Shown in pieces: positions 48,639 through 57,871 of a stretch of 64,000 bases of DNA (its first letter is position 1; every line of letters starts with the position of its first letter). Source of the stretch: Pycnococcus provasolii (Eukaryota > Chlorophyta > Pseudoscourfieldiophyceae > Pseudoscourfieldiales > Pycnococcaceae); the NCBI GenBank assembly GCA_938743325.2, contig OW568882.1:617529-681528 (forward strand), in the 5' to 3' direction. A program made the translations under genes and the position numbers. Under the pieces are notes generated by a model. That model was not told where the DNA came from. It ran no database searches and worked only from the letters and a program-made list of their open reading frames with translations.

Positions 48639-48829
48639 AAGAATCTGGACCGACGTGGATGCCAGGCCTTGGGAGAGAGTTGTAAAAGTTGGGGAAAGAA
48701 GGAGGGAAATTATCCCAGTAACCCTAGCCCTAATGCCCTTCACTCGGCCGGACAAGGGACAAGGGACCTCTGCACGCCTTCCTTCCCTTGTCCCTCTGCC
48801 CTCGTCCCTTGTCCCAAACTCAAACGGCC

Positions 48830-51541
48830 ATGCCCGGTACCTCGCCGACGCGCGCGCTCGCGTTCCTGTTGACCGCCGCCGCATGGGCCGAGCTCGCCAG
48901 CGCGGGGGCTGACCCGTCCACGCACGGTGCTTTCGGGCCAACGTATGCAAGCTCGGCGTATCCGAACGCCGTCGCGCCGCCTCACCTGCACCGCATATCG
49001 CCTGACAAGGGGCCTGTCCGTGGAGGAACGCGTGTGACGATGTACGGCGCCGGCTTCACGCGAAGCAGGCTGCTTACGGCACGTTTCAGCCACAGAAGTG
49101 GCGAGGTGGACGAAGTTCCGCTGACATATGTGTCCGAGTCCGTCGCCGTGGGAGACACGCCGCCTCGCGATGGGCAGCACGATGCGCACGTCAGCGTGGC
49201 AAACAACGGCGTCGCCTTCTCGAGTTACCCTCTGCGTACCGAGGAGGAGGGCACTTTTTTGCTCTTCAGCTATTCGGACTCTGTTCCCGTGGGCACGTGG
49301 ACACTCGACAACTCGACAGGGCCAAGCTTGGGCGGAACGATTGTCACCATTGACAGCCGAGCGGACATGACGTCGTCGTACCTGCGCGACTCCAACTTTC
49401 TACCCAGCAGATACCTGTCGTGCGCGTTCGGAACGGCAACCGTGCGGGCGGAGTGGATATCGTACGGACGAATCAGGTGCCGTACACCACCTTGGGACGG
49501 TTTGTCGGACAACGACGTGAACCTTGGTGGCAGGCAGGTAACCGTCTACGTGACGAACGACGGCGTAACGTACGTGCCCAGCGTACCGCTTGCTGACGCC
49601 AGGTACGCTACTGCGGACGGTGCCACCTCGAGAACGTTCGCGTCGCGGCACGCCAGCTTCACGTACTACACGGCTGAAACGTTTGTGGATGCGCCGGTTC
49701 AGATGGCCGCGGCGGAGGGTCCAAACGACGTGGTGGTACAGGGTATATACCGCGGAGACGGCGTCGCGTGGTTTGAAGTCGCCATCGACGGAGGGGGTGG
49801 TGACGATCCGGATACATTCCGATGGAGAATGCATCCGTTCGCGTACAACGCATCATCCACCGCGGACTACGCCGAGCTCGCGATTCCCGTGTCTAGAGCT
49901 GCGACGTACCTGACGATGGGCATATCCGTCGTGTTTGCGCACGGGAACCTCGCACGAAAGATGCACGCACAAGCAAACTTCTACGGCCTCGAGCTCGACG
50001 ACAGCTCCGAGGGCGTGGTGCGCAGTGTGGAGACGGCATACCTTACCAGCACGGAGTTGGAGGTTGAAGTGCTGGCGCCCGTCAAGCATCGTTATCGCGT
50101 TCGTGTTCTGCAGCTCATTCACGCGAATGTCAGGCGTTTGCTGTACGCCCCGTCATCGCCGCTCGGTCTTGCGCATTCCAACTCCACGCTCTTCGACGCG
50201 ACTGTAGCGCCTGGAGCTATCGCCTTGATGACCTGCGGCAGCCTTTCGCAGTCGCTCGCACCGCAGGACGTCTCTTTGCACGCATCGAATGCCTCGCTCG
50301 TCGTGCGGGGAGTGCCCGCTCTCGTCTTCTGGGGTGATGTTGGTCCACTCGATTCCGGCGGCGCGCGCGTGGGAGGTTTTGCTCCGCTGCTCGCCAACGG
50401 GTCGACGCTCGATGCCGGGTGGCTTAAGGTTGGGTCAGGGGAACCAGTGAAGTTGTCAATCGTGGGAGATGCAGAGCCCACGAGCCGAAGATTGGTGGGC
50501 GTGGACACGTGGATCTTTCGCGTCGGCGGCGGTCGACCACACGTGCACACGATTTCGACAACAGGTGGCGAGCCGCACTACGCCGCCCGTGGACCGTTCG
50601 AGGGAAACACGGAGATCACCGTATATGGCAATCACCTGCTTCCATCCGAGCACCTGCGATGCCAGCTGTTTGACCCTGTGACGGGCGTGAGGCAGAGTCT
50701 TCCCGCTCACTACGACAACGAGCGTGTCGTGCGCTGCACCACGCTTCGGCACGAGCCGCTTCCCGGTGGCCAGCGTCTCGCCACCATGCGCCCCTGCTTT
50801 TTAAAGACGCTGCAGGCGTCCTCGGACGGCGGCGCATCGTGGAGCACCGCGAGTGCTGGCCTTCAGTATTTATTTTGCGACGTTTACGTCAGCGTCGAAG
50901 GCTCCGACGCCACGGGACATGGCACACCCGATCGTCCGTACCAGACGATCCAGCGCGCCATCGAGGCGAGTCTGAGCAAGCCGCGCGCGTACTACAGCTA
51001 TAAGGCGGGAACCTTCGCGGAAGCTGACCCAACGCTTGGCATGGCGGATGCGGGATACACGGGCGTGCTGAGGCGAAGCGGGAGCCAGATGAGGAGCGTA
51101 ACGTTTGGCAACGAGCGTGCACAGAGCGTGTCGAAGGGCTTTGGATACTTTGTGAATCGCGACCGTATCATTATCCAGAATGGCGTTTACGGGGGTGCGG
51201 GCAACGTCGCGCTGCATCCACTTGGGAGAGTTGTGGAGGTGTTTGCGGAGAATCGCGGATATGCTAGCATTCACTGCGGTGACAGCGGGATGCCCGCGGT
51301 GCTGGTGAGCGACGATCGCCACGCGGGCGAGGACATCACGAGCCGTGGGAGCGTGAGCCTGTTTGGGGTTCCTACAGTTGGGTGTGACAATGTTAGAGTT
51401 GCCGGAGGATTTCGCGAAGGATCGGCGAGACCAGGCTACAGTCGTGGGAGTGAGGCTTTTGAGCCAAGCGGTACGCCAAGGAGCTACCCATACGGCGATC
51501 GCATGCAACCGAGCGATTTTGCCGTTGGGTATTCTGTATAG
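48830..51541 (+). CDS. Secreted IPT/TIG-domain protein with beta-helix segment
   Basis: A 903-aa protein. The N-terminal signal peptide (LAFLLTAAAWAELASA) has a likely cleavage near residue 26. IPT/TIG domains are recognised by HRISPDKGPVRGGTRVTMYG then GAGF, LDNSTGPSLGGTIVTIDSRA and ARGPFEGNTEITVYGNHL; each carries the G(G/N)T.(I/V)T.YG core. From about residue 685, CDVYVSVEGSDATGHGTPDR then PYQTIQRAIEASL is the opening of a right-handed beta-helix (DUF1565-like). The protein is therefore an extracellular or cell-wall protein of modular build. No transmembrane anchor is seen at the C-terminus, so it may be secreted or end early. TGTAA lies at 51565-51569. Confidence 0.7.
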   Translation: MPGTSPTRALAFLLTAAAWAELASAGADPSTHGAFGPTYASSAYPNAVAPPHLHRISPDKGPVRGGTRVTMYGAGFTRSRLLTARFSHRSGEVDEVPLTYVSESVAVGDTPPRDGQHDAHVSVANNGVAFSSYPLRTEEEGTFLLFSYSDSVPVGTWTLDNSTGPSLGGTIVTIDSRADMTSSYLRDSNFLPSRYLSCAFGTATVRAEWISYGRIRCRTPPWDGLSDNDVNLGGRQVTVYVTNDGVTYVPSVPLADARYATADGATSRTFASRHASFTYYTAETFVDAPVQMAAAEGPNDVVVQGIYRGDGVAWFEVAIDGGGGDDPDTFRWRMHPFAYNASSTADYAELAIPVSRAATYLTMGISVVFAHGNLARKMHAQANFYGLELDDSSEGVVRSVETAYLTSTELEVEVLAPVKHRYRVRVLQLIHANVRRLLYAPSSPLGLAHSNSTLFDATVAPGAIALMTCGSLSQSLAPQDVSLHASNASLVVRGVPALVFWGDVGPLDSGGARVGGFAPLLANGSTLDAGWLKVGSGEPVKLSIVGDAEPTSRRLVGVDTWIFRVGGGRPHVHTISTTGGEPHYAARGPFEGNTEITVYGNHLLPSEHLRCQLFDPVTGVRQSLPAHYDNERVVRCTTLRHEPLPGGQRLATMRPCFLKTLQASSDGGASWSTASAGLQYLFCDVYVSVEGSDATGHGTPDRPYQTIQRAIEASLSKPRAYYSYKAGTFAEADPTLGMADAGYTGVLRRSGSQMRSVTFGNERAQSVSKGFGYFVNRDRIIIQNGVYGGAGNVALHPLGRVVEVFAENRGYASIHCGDSGMPAVLVSDDRHAGEDITSRGSVSLFGVPTVGCDNVRVAGGFREGSARPGYSRGSEAFEPSGTPRSYPYGDRMQPSDFAVGYSV

Positions 51542-51837
51542 TATAGTTAGTATGATGATGATGATGTAATTTATTTTTAGGTAGGTAGGGAGGGTTTGTT
51601 TTTTATTACTTACAAAAAAACGGTGCCCAGGCACGACGTTCTTTGATAGCACTGTGACAACCACCTTGCCTTGCACCACCTACCTCAGGACTCTCTCTCG
51701 AACTCACAACAACACCAGAGAAATTGAGTAGTACTCCGGGGATACCCACAAACAAACATTATCGCCGCGTAGCAGCACTGTGAGTGAGTGAGGATGTCGA
51801 GCAAGGTCCGCAAAAAACAATCTCTATATGGTGGGCT

Positions 51838-51901
51838 ACCTATCCCTTTTAGTCTGGCTGGACCATATGGTCCCAGCGGGGTCCGGACTAAAGGGATAGG
51901 T
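51838..51901. repeat. Hairpin (MITE-like) inverted repeat inside SCC2 fragment
   Basis: The arm ACCTATCCCTTTTAGTC (51838-51854) pairs with GACTAAAGGGATAGGT (51886-51901), one base shorter. The centre contains GGACCATATGGTCC. The element keeps the frame open through the SCC2 fragment. Confidence 0.8.
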
Positions 51902-53087
51902 GAAGTGGTGGTTCTCGTCCTGAAAAGAACGTGTGCGTTCCTGTCCGAGCTGAGTGCCGTGGAAGAGGACCGTCTCGTGCACGCGCAGAGTAAAGCCGAT
52001 GCCGGCTGCAGCAACGGCGCGGAGAAAATGACAATCAACAAGATCAATGGCGCGACCGACGATGTGGCGAAGCAAGCCGGGGCAGCTATCCAGGAGCACT
52101 TCACGCGCGTCGTGGAGCTGAGCGGCGACGCGTCCGCTCCCATTACGGTTCGCTCTCGAGCCACCACCGTGGTCGCCGCAGCTCTCGTTCACGGCCATGT
52201 GCCTCCGAAGGAGGCGCTCCCGAGCATTCTTCGCAGTGCCACGATGGATCCCGACGAATCGCCACGCCGTGGCGCGGCGGCAGAGCTGCATCGCTTTCTC
52301 GCAAATGATGGTGCCGGACGCGTTGCCAGCAGTCTCGCAGACGGCCTTAAACTTGCTGCTCGTATGCTGAAGGTATCAAGCCCAACTCCGCCGGCATATG
52401 CGCTCGTGATCTGGGGAGAATTGTACACATCTGCTTTCGGCACACGTCTCGGCTTCAAGCGCCGCTTCCTGGAGTCTGCCACTCGCCACATCGCGGAAAC
52501 TATTGCCCAAAGCTGGAGGTTGTCTGCGCTGAGCGCGGACATTCTGGCGACTCTACCATACGTTCGTCGGGAGGAGGCACTTCACGTGGTTGTTGCCTGC
52601 AGTGCCGAGCTCGCGAAACTTGGCGTTCTCACGATTGACGACGACGACGGCGGCGGCGACAACGATGGTGGTACCAAGGCGCCTCTCGGGTCAACACCGT
52701 CAACCGAGAAGCTCGCCTCAGGCGTCCTGCTCCTTCGCCTTAAGGCCTGCCTTCGTGCGCGCTTCGGCTTAGCTGAAGAGCGTATTGCATCCTACAAGCC
52801 CGCGGACTTTTCGGGAGCGGCGGGGTCAATCGGTAGCAGCGGCGGCGGCGGCTTGCCTTTCGACGGCGCGGCTGCCATAATCGACGGCATGGTGGACGTG
52901 CACAATGCCCTGCAAGGAAATGGCGGAGGAATCAGCCTTGGTGAGCTAGCCAAGCGGCTCGAGCAGGAGGATGCTGGCACAGACTATGCAGCCCTCGCGC
53001 ATGCTGTCAAGAAAGCGAAAAAGAAGAAGAAGGAGGGTGTGGCGCGCAAGCCGCCGGCGCGCAAGCGCAAGGCGGACGACAGCGACG

Positions 53088-53129
53088 TGTCAGGCAACAC
53101 AGACCTCAGAGGCTGCAGTTATTTGCAAT
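53088..53129 (+). repeat. 42-bp direct repeat, copy 1
   Basis: Starts TGTCAGGCAACACAGACCTC and is identical to 53421-53462, exactly 333 bp away. This copy encodes the last codons of the SCC2 fragment. Confidence 0.9.
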
Positions 53130-53137
53130 TTAAATAA

Positions 53138-53476
53138 ACCTTAGAATTCAACCTTGTTACTAACTTGTTAACTACGTGTCTTAAGACGACGTAAACAAGA
53201 AAAACCGTAGTGAAAAGACCACCACCGTGACACCCGGGAAGGGGACAACCAGGGAAGGTGAGGCAAGTGCCAAAGGGCCGGGGAAAACCATCTGTCCTTA
53301 GATCCATTTGGATCAGGTTCGTCCGTGGGGACCCATCACCTCCTGTAACCCTAACCCTAACCCACCTCTCCAAACTCCCCCACACCCTTAAACCCCGACA
53401 CCATACCAAACCCCGACAGCTGTCAGGCAACACAGACCTCAGAGGCTGCAGTTATTTGCAATCCCCTCCTCGCTGT
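53138..53476. other. Spacer between SCC2 fragment and retroelement
   Basis: It contains a short telomeric run (CCCTAA, 53346-53363) and the second copy of the 42-bp repeat. No gene is seen. Confidence 0.5.
53421..53462 (+). repeat. 42-bp direct repeat, copy 2
   Basis: A perfect copy of 53088-53129, lying 14 bp from the stop codon of the antisense retroelement ORF. Confidence 0.9.
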
Positions 53477-55765
53477 TCATGCAGTAGGCTCTGCTGCGAC
53501 TCCTGTACCACCTCCAACTTCTGCACCACCTCCAGCTTCTGCACCACCTCCAGCTTCTGCAACACCTGCTGCATGATCAGCGACAATAGGTTGCAGCCGG
53601 TGCGATAACCTAAACCAACCTACCTCAGACTCCATGTCGACGCGCACCATCATGTCACGCGTTTGCCAATCCTTGAACACACACAACCACGCACACGAAC
53701 GCAGCGTAGCATACCGCTCCAGCCCAGCAAGTAAGAACAACCTCCCATCTTCTGCCAGACCCCTCAAATACTTGTGTCGTGCCTCAGGCGCGGCGGTAAC
53801 ATACCCATAAGGGACGTGAATGCAAACCACCTCAGGCCGCTCCCTTACCATAAGGGGAATGACCAAATCCAACAATTCAAACCAAGGGCTAGTAACCACT
53901 CCTGGCTTAGATCCCACTCTCTGAACCAACTTTCTCCAGAACCATACCTGACCCGCATCCTCAGCGAATTGAGCTCCATGCTCCGGATTTGCATCATTGC
54001 TGACCACCTTCAGACCTCGTCCAACCAACGTTGACACAATATTACCCGTACCTGCAAATGCATCCATTATGCCACTAAGTCCATCGAACCGAATATGCAT
54101 AAGCAGCTCTCTGACAGCCTGCTCTGGCGTTGGAACCACTGGCAAAGATCGAGGCTCCATAACTGCCTTCGCAGCCTTAGCTAGTACCGTGATAGTTTGC
54201 GCGGGCATGCCTGGCATGAGCCGTTCCATGGCCTGCTCTAATTCCGCCCTGCTGCCAATGTTGAACTCCTCCAATTGATTGACACCAGTCACATTACCTG
54301 TACCTCTGTCCAAGTGCGTGCGCACCTCTCTTTCCGACATCATCTCTGAATCTCCATCCTCGTACTTCACCAGAAACCGATATGGTGGCTCTTCCCACGG
54401 CTGAAACTCCACCTTGCCTCGGTACAGCTTCTTCCGATGCGATCCTCCAAATTCTTTGATCACATAGCATCCATCCAGTGCATGCCCACGTTGATCTCTC
54501 GCCTTCGCTTGTGCTGTAGGAGGCGATACGTAGTCTCCCTTGCCATAGCTGATAGGCGGCTTAACCTCCACTCCTGTCAACCTGCATGACTCACAAATCC
54601 ACACGCCTCCTTCAGGCAACCGCGTTACCTTCGGTACATGACATGTCGCGTGCCACGCCAGCCCACATCCGCTGCACACCAACAAACTAACCGCATCGGT
54701 GCCCTCGCCACACACCTGACAGTTCCACCTTTGCAAGCCCAAGGATTCCTTTACTGTTCCATCTAAGCCTTCTAGATGACATGGAGCCATGTTGCTGGGA
54801 TGATCCACCAGCTTGCTCCCACATTTGCCCTGCAACAGGTACGTCCCATCTGCCTTCTCCGCTACTATCCTCAGTATCACACGCTTGACCTTGGGGTCGA
54901 GACCATGCGCATGCGGTCTGCTAACGTAGACGTAATCTCCCGATCGGAACCTCCTCAGCCTCCTGAAATAAGTGCCATCACGCCGCTTAGCGTAACGCTC
55001 ACTATCCCGATGTTGCGCTATTTTCAGATTATGCCCGGCCATAGCCACGCGTTCCTTGACAGCCACCGAGCGTGCAAACACTTCTTTGGCCATCCTTTCC
55101 GCATCCCATTGGCTTTCATCACACGCAAAGTTCAGCTCATCCTCAAACAGCACCCTGACGGCTGCTGGGAAGACTGGTTCAGCACCATGTAAAATTTCAT
55201 ACGGCGAGAACCCAGTAGCTGCATGCTTACTAAGGTGGTATCCCATCGCTGCCCAATGGACGTGAACATCCCAGTCCCTTTTTAGCCCAGGGTCCGCAGC
55301 CATCCGCCTCAAGAGACTTTTCATCGTCTGAACCGCGCGCTCCGCTTGTCCATTGGCTTGCGGGTGAGCCCTAGACGTGTAACGATGATCAATCATAGCG
55401 TTAAGCAGCAACTCTTCCAGCTCTCCATGAAATTCGACTCCGTTGTCAGTCGTAACCACTGCCGGTGCCCCATACCTGCACAGCACATGTTGTAGGAACG
55501 CCTGCGCCGTGGTCGCTGACGTCCTGTCTTGAGTTGGGACCGCTATGATGGTTTTGCTGAACGCCTCGACCACAATCAGCAAGTTCCTGTTCCCGTTAGC
55601 CGTCTCGGGCAGGTTGACTGCATAGTCCATATGCCATCTCCAAAACAGGCCTCCTATTGGCAACGGTCGCAACACTGGCCGCCCACCTGCCTCCTTGACT
55701 GGCCTTGCCTTCGCCAAGTCACACGCTTCACAATTCCGCACTTCTGCGGCTACCTCCAGAGGCAT
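53477..55765 (-). mobile_element. 5'-truncated retroelement ORF: integrase - PHD finger - Tudor-like - methyltransferase-like
   Basis: 762 aa on the minus strand. The integrase zinc site is only half present (CEAC, 12-15). The catalytic core shows Asp47 (WHMDYAVN), Asp107 (TTDNGVEF) and Glu142 (HPQANGQAE), as in Ty3/gypsy elements; 34 residues separate the last two. A basic SH3-like segment follows (RFRSGDYVYVSRP, about 273). A complete C4HC3 PHD finger spans C349 to C394. A Tudor-like strand set (PYRFLVKYEDGDSE) lies at about 461-474. The C-terminal domain has DAFAGTGN (568-575), an acidic second-strand SNDANP and TSPWF (625-629), the order of SAM-binding motif I and motif IV of amino-methyltransferases. 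The tail is a GGGAE repeat. Protease, reverse transcriptase and RNase H are absent, and the frame stops 9 bp before the ATG. Confidence 0.7.
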
Positions 55766-56516
55766 ACGATGTGATTACAACACAGGCACTCGAGAAGAGG
55801 GCTCCGTTGGAGAATGTGAACAAAGATGGGCAAGGAGTATTTGTGGATAACGAGTACGTGGAAATGTAAGAAGGTGGCGTGTAACACCAGTTGGGCAACC
55901 AACACCCCCCCCCCCCCCCCCCCGCTCCGACCCCTCCGGAGGCCTCAGGAGGCCTCAAGACCCCTCCGGACCCCTCCGGACCCCTCCGGAGGCCTCAGGA
56001 GGCCTCAGACCCCTCAGACCCCTCCGGAGGCCTCAGGAGGCCTCAGGAGGCCTCAGACCCCTCCGGAGGCCTCAGGAGGCCTCAGGAGGCCTCGCCAAAA
56101 GCGCGGCCTCCTGAGGCCTCCGGAGGGGTCTGAGGCCTCCGGAGGCCTCCGGAGGCCGCTGTCCAAGAAGTAGACGTGTACCTGCCGGTGCGATCCTTTG
56201 CGTGTACTCCGGCGATCATAATGGTGTCCTCACATCTGCGCAGGCTGAGCTAGTCATTGATAAGTCGTACCTGATGAGACTAGCCCCCAATAGGTTCATC
56301 AACGGTAAGCAGTCCGGATCCATGGCGCGCTTCATCAACGACTGCAGAGATAAACGGCACTACAACGCGACGTTCGTCAAAATGCCCGAACGCGAGTGCG
56401 CGCTCGTCGTCGCCACGAGGGACATCAAACCAGACGAGGAGATCTTCGCGAGCTACGGAGCGGCGTACTGGTTCGGACGGAGGAAAATTTTGCACCCGTC
56501 GACCCTGAGCTCCTGA
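55759..56516 (+). CDS. SET-domain protein (5'-incomplete), two exons
   Basis: Exon ~55766-55865 and exon 56174-56516 join in phase 2 across a GTAAGA...TAG intron, giving KDGQGVFVDNEYVEI|RVPAGAI then LCVYSGDHNG, a normal SET N-terminal half. The rest follows: MARFINDCRDKRHYNA (in place of the usual RFINHSC), VKMPERECALVVATRDIKPD and EEIFASYGAAYW. This is essentially a whole SET domain of ~148 aa, comparable in size to minimal or viral SET lysine methyltransferases. NHS is replaced by NDC, and no post-SET Cys are seen. The 5' end abuts the truncated retroelement at about 55765, so upstream exons are missing or unrecognised. It may be a functional small enzyme or a broken gene. Confidence 0.55.
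55905..55923 (+). repeat. Poly-C run
   Basis: Nineteen consecutive C residues directly precede the CCTCCGGAGG-type array. Confidence 0.9.
55930..56158. repeat. 10-bp palindromic repeat array (GGAGGCCTCA / GACCCCTCCG)
   Basis: About 23 decamers mix GGAGGCCTCA and GACCCCTCCG units. The units contain AGGCCT and TCCGGA palindromes, and the array's right end is the inverted form of its left, so extended hairpins are possible. Confidence 0.85.
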
Positions 56517-56589
56517 GACGTCGATGCACACGTGTATATCATGTAGAATACAATATCATAGTACTACAGTATTTCACAAACTGACCACC

Positions 56590-57699
56590 TTATTTCTTCG
56601 CCGCGGCCTTCTTCTTCGCCTCGCGCGCCTCCTCTTTCGTCGCGACACCCAATGCGAAGCGCGCGGCGAGAGCCTTCGGGCCGGTCGCGTACGCGCTCAA
56701 GATGTCGATGCAGCTCCTCGCTTCCTTCGCCTCGCCGCGCCAGTCGAAGTTGTACTTGCTCGGCAAAGATAGCGGCACCGACGTCTGGCACGTGAAGCGC
56801 CCGTCGTCCGGCGGCTTCAGCTTTGTGAAGCCTTTTTGCATGCGCTGTGCCGCCGTTGCCGCGTGCGCAGCCGCCTTAAGCGCAGACTTGCCTCCGTTTC
56901 CAGTTTTGGACTTGTTGGCTGGTTGCGCTGCTGCCGACGCCTTCCCCTTCCCCTTCTTGTTGGCGACAGCCTTCTTCATCTTCGCCGCGGCGGACGCTGC
57001 CGCCTTATTTCCCTTTGACTTTGGCGGTCCTTTCGGCGGCGGAGGTGGCTTGACAGCTTCCCGAGCATCTCCGAGCGCGTCAGCGGGCGTTGGGTCGGGT
57101 GTGGCTGGTCGCGGTGATTTATCCTCGAGTGTCGCGAGCACGGCATCTGCGAAAACGTTCGCCGCGTCACCGAGTATTTTCTTGGGTTTGAGAGGTGGCT
57201 GTGCAAGCATCTCCGACGTCGTTTCTGCATCATCGTCATCGTCGTCGTCGTCGTCGTCCTCTTCTTCTTCCTTGTGTCGGACCCCAAAGTTCGTGTGCGT
57301 TTGTGCGTCACCCGCGATTCCGCGCAGTCGTACCGTCGCCCACGCCGGTGCATACAGGAACGTCGGCGCTTGTTCTCCAAGAACAGCATACGCTTTTTGG
57401 GCGTCACCGACTCGCGCGAGCAAACTCGTAAGCGTCCCTGGCCCTTTGATGGTCCCACCCAACTTCACGGTACGGTTGATGAGCGCAGCAGGCGGGAGCG
57501 CGAGGAAGGATGATGACGACTGACTTCCTTGTTGGTAAGAATCACGAGAGAGATGAATGGGAGGCAATGAGGAAACATACCCCCGTCTCCAGAACGAAAT
57601 TTCAGTGTGAGTGAGCGGATAATCCAAGAGTTCACGCGCGAACGACGATGCAGACGAGCGGGGCTGATGATGATGATGATGATGATGCTGAAGCGCCAT
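56590..57699 (-). CDS. Unknown Ala/Lys-rich basic protein
   Basis: A 369-aa protein. The N-terminus has a seven-His run encoded by a GAT/ATG-type microsatellite. A possibly folded part at about 70-135 reads INRTVKLGGTIKGPGTLTSL, then FLYAPAWATVRLRGI. An acidic run of ten Asp, a Pro/Lys/Ala-rich disordered basic region (histone H1-like composition, about 215-300) and a C-terminal block PSKYNFDWRGEAKEARSCID then EEAREAKKKAAAKK follow. The Lys/Ala tail could bind nucleic acid. No family is recognised. It is the last likely intact host gene before the telomere-proximal repeats. Confidence 0.5.
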   Translation of the reverse strand: MALQHHHHHHHQPRSSASSFARELLDYPLTHTEISFWRRGYVSSLPPIHLSRDSYQQGSQSSSSFLALPPAALINRTVKLGGTIKGPGTLTSLLARVGDAQKAYAVLGEQAPTFLYAPAWATVRLRGIAGDAQTHTNFGVRHKEEEEDDDDDDDDDDAETTSEMLAQPPLKPKKILGDAANVFADAVLATLEDKSPRPATPDPTPADALGDAREAVKPPPPPKGPPKSKGNKAAASAAAKMKKAVANKKGKGKASAAAQPANKSKTGNGGKSALKAAAHAATAAQRMQKGFTKLKPPDDGRFTCQTSVPLSLPSKYNFDWRGEAKEARSCIDILSAYATGPKALAARFALGVATKEEAREAKKKAAAKK

Positions 57700-57780
57700 C
57701 ACCACCGCATCAAACGTGCACAACAACGTTAGGAATGGGGCTCGGCCTGGTATGGGGGGCCAAGGGCCCCACCCTTCTCT

Positions 57781-57823
57781 GCGGGGGGGGGGGGGGGGGG
57801 GTCTTGCCGGGGGGGGGGGGGGT
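57781..57823 (+). repeat. Poly-G runs
   Basis: Two long G homopolymers (about 57783-57801 and 57810-57822) separated by TCTTGCC, in a G-rich strand context next to telomeric repeats. Confidence 0.8.
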
Positions 57824-57871
57824 ATCCGGATCCCGGATTAGGGTTTACCCGGCGGCCTTTAGCATAACATT

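Larger units (their letters stand above)
51794..53137 (+). pseudogene. Isolated C-terminal fragment of cohesin loader SCC2/NIPBL
   Basis: A 447-aa reading frame. Residues from about 110 match the C-terminal HEAT region of SCC2/NIPBL: ALVHGHVPPKEALPSILRSA, then MDPDESPRRGAAAELHRFL, FKRRFLESATRH, ILATLPYVRREEALHVV and VLLLRLKACLRARFGLAEER followed by IASYKPAD. Whole SCC2 proteins exceed 1500 aa, and no further SCC2 sequence precedes this between 51542 and 51793. The first ~35 residues are encoded by a hairpin-forming insertion (51838-51901). The last 14 residues are encoded by a 42-bp repeat also found at 53421-53462. It is best read as a truncated subtelomeric copy. A functional short protein is not excluded. 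Confidence 0.65.
55866..56173 (+). other. Intron of SET gene filled with repeats
   Basis: A 308-bp GT-AG intron inferred from restoration of the SET domain. It contains a 19-base C run and almost nothing else but 10-bp palindromic repeats. Confidence 0.5.
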
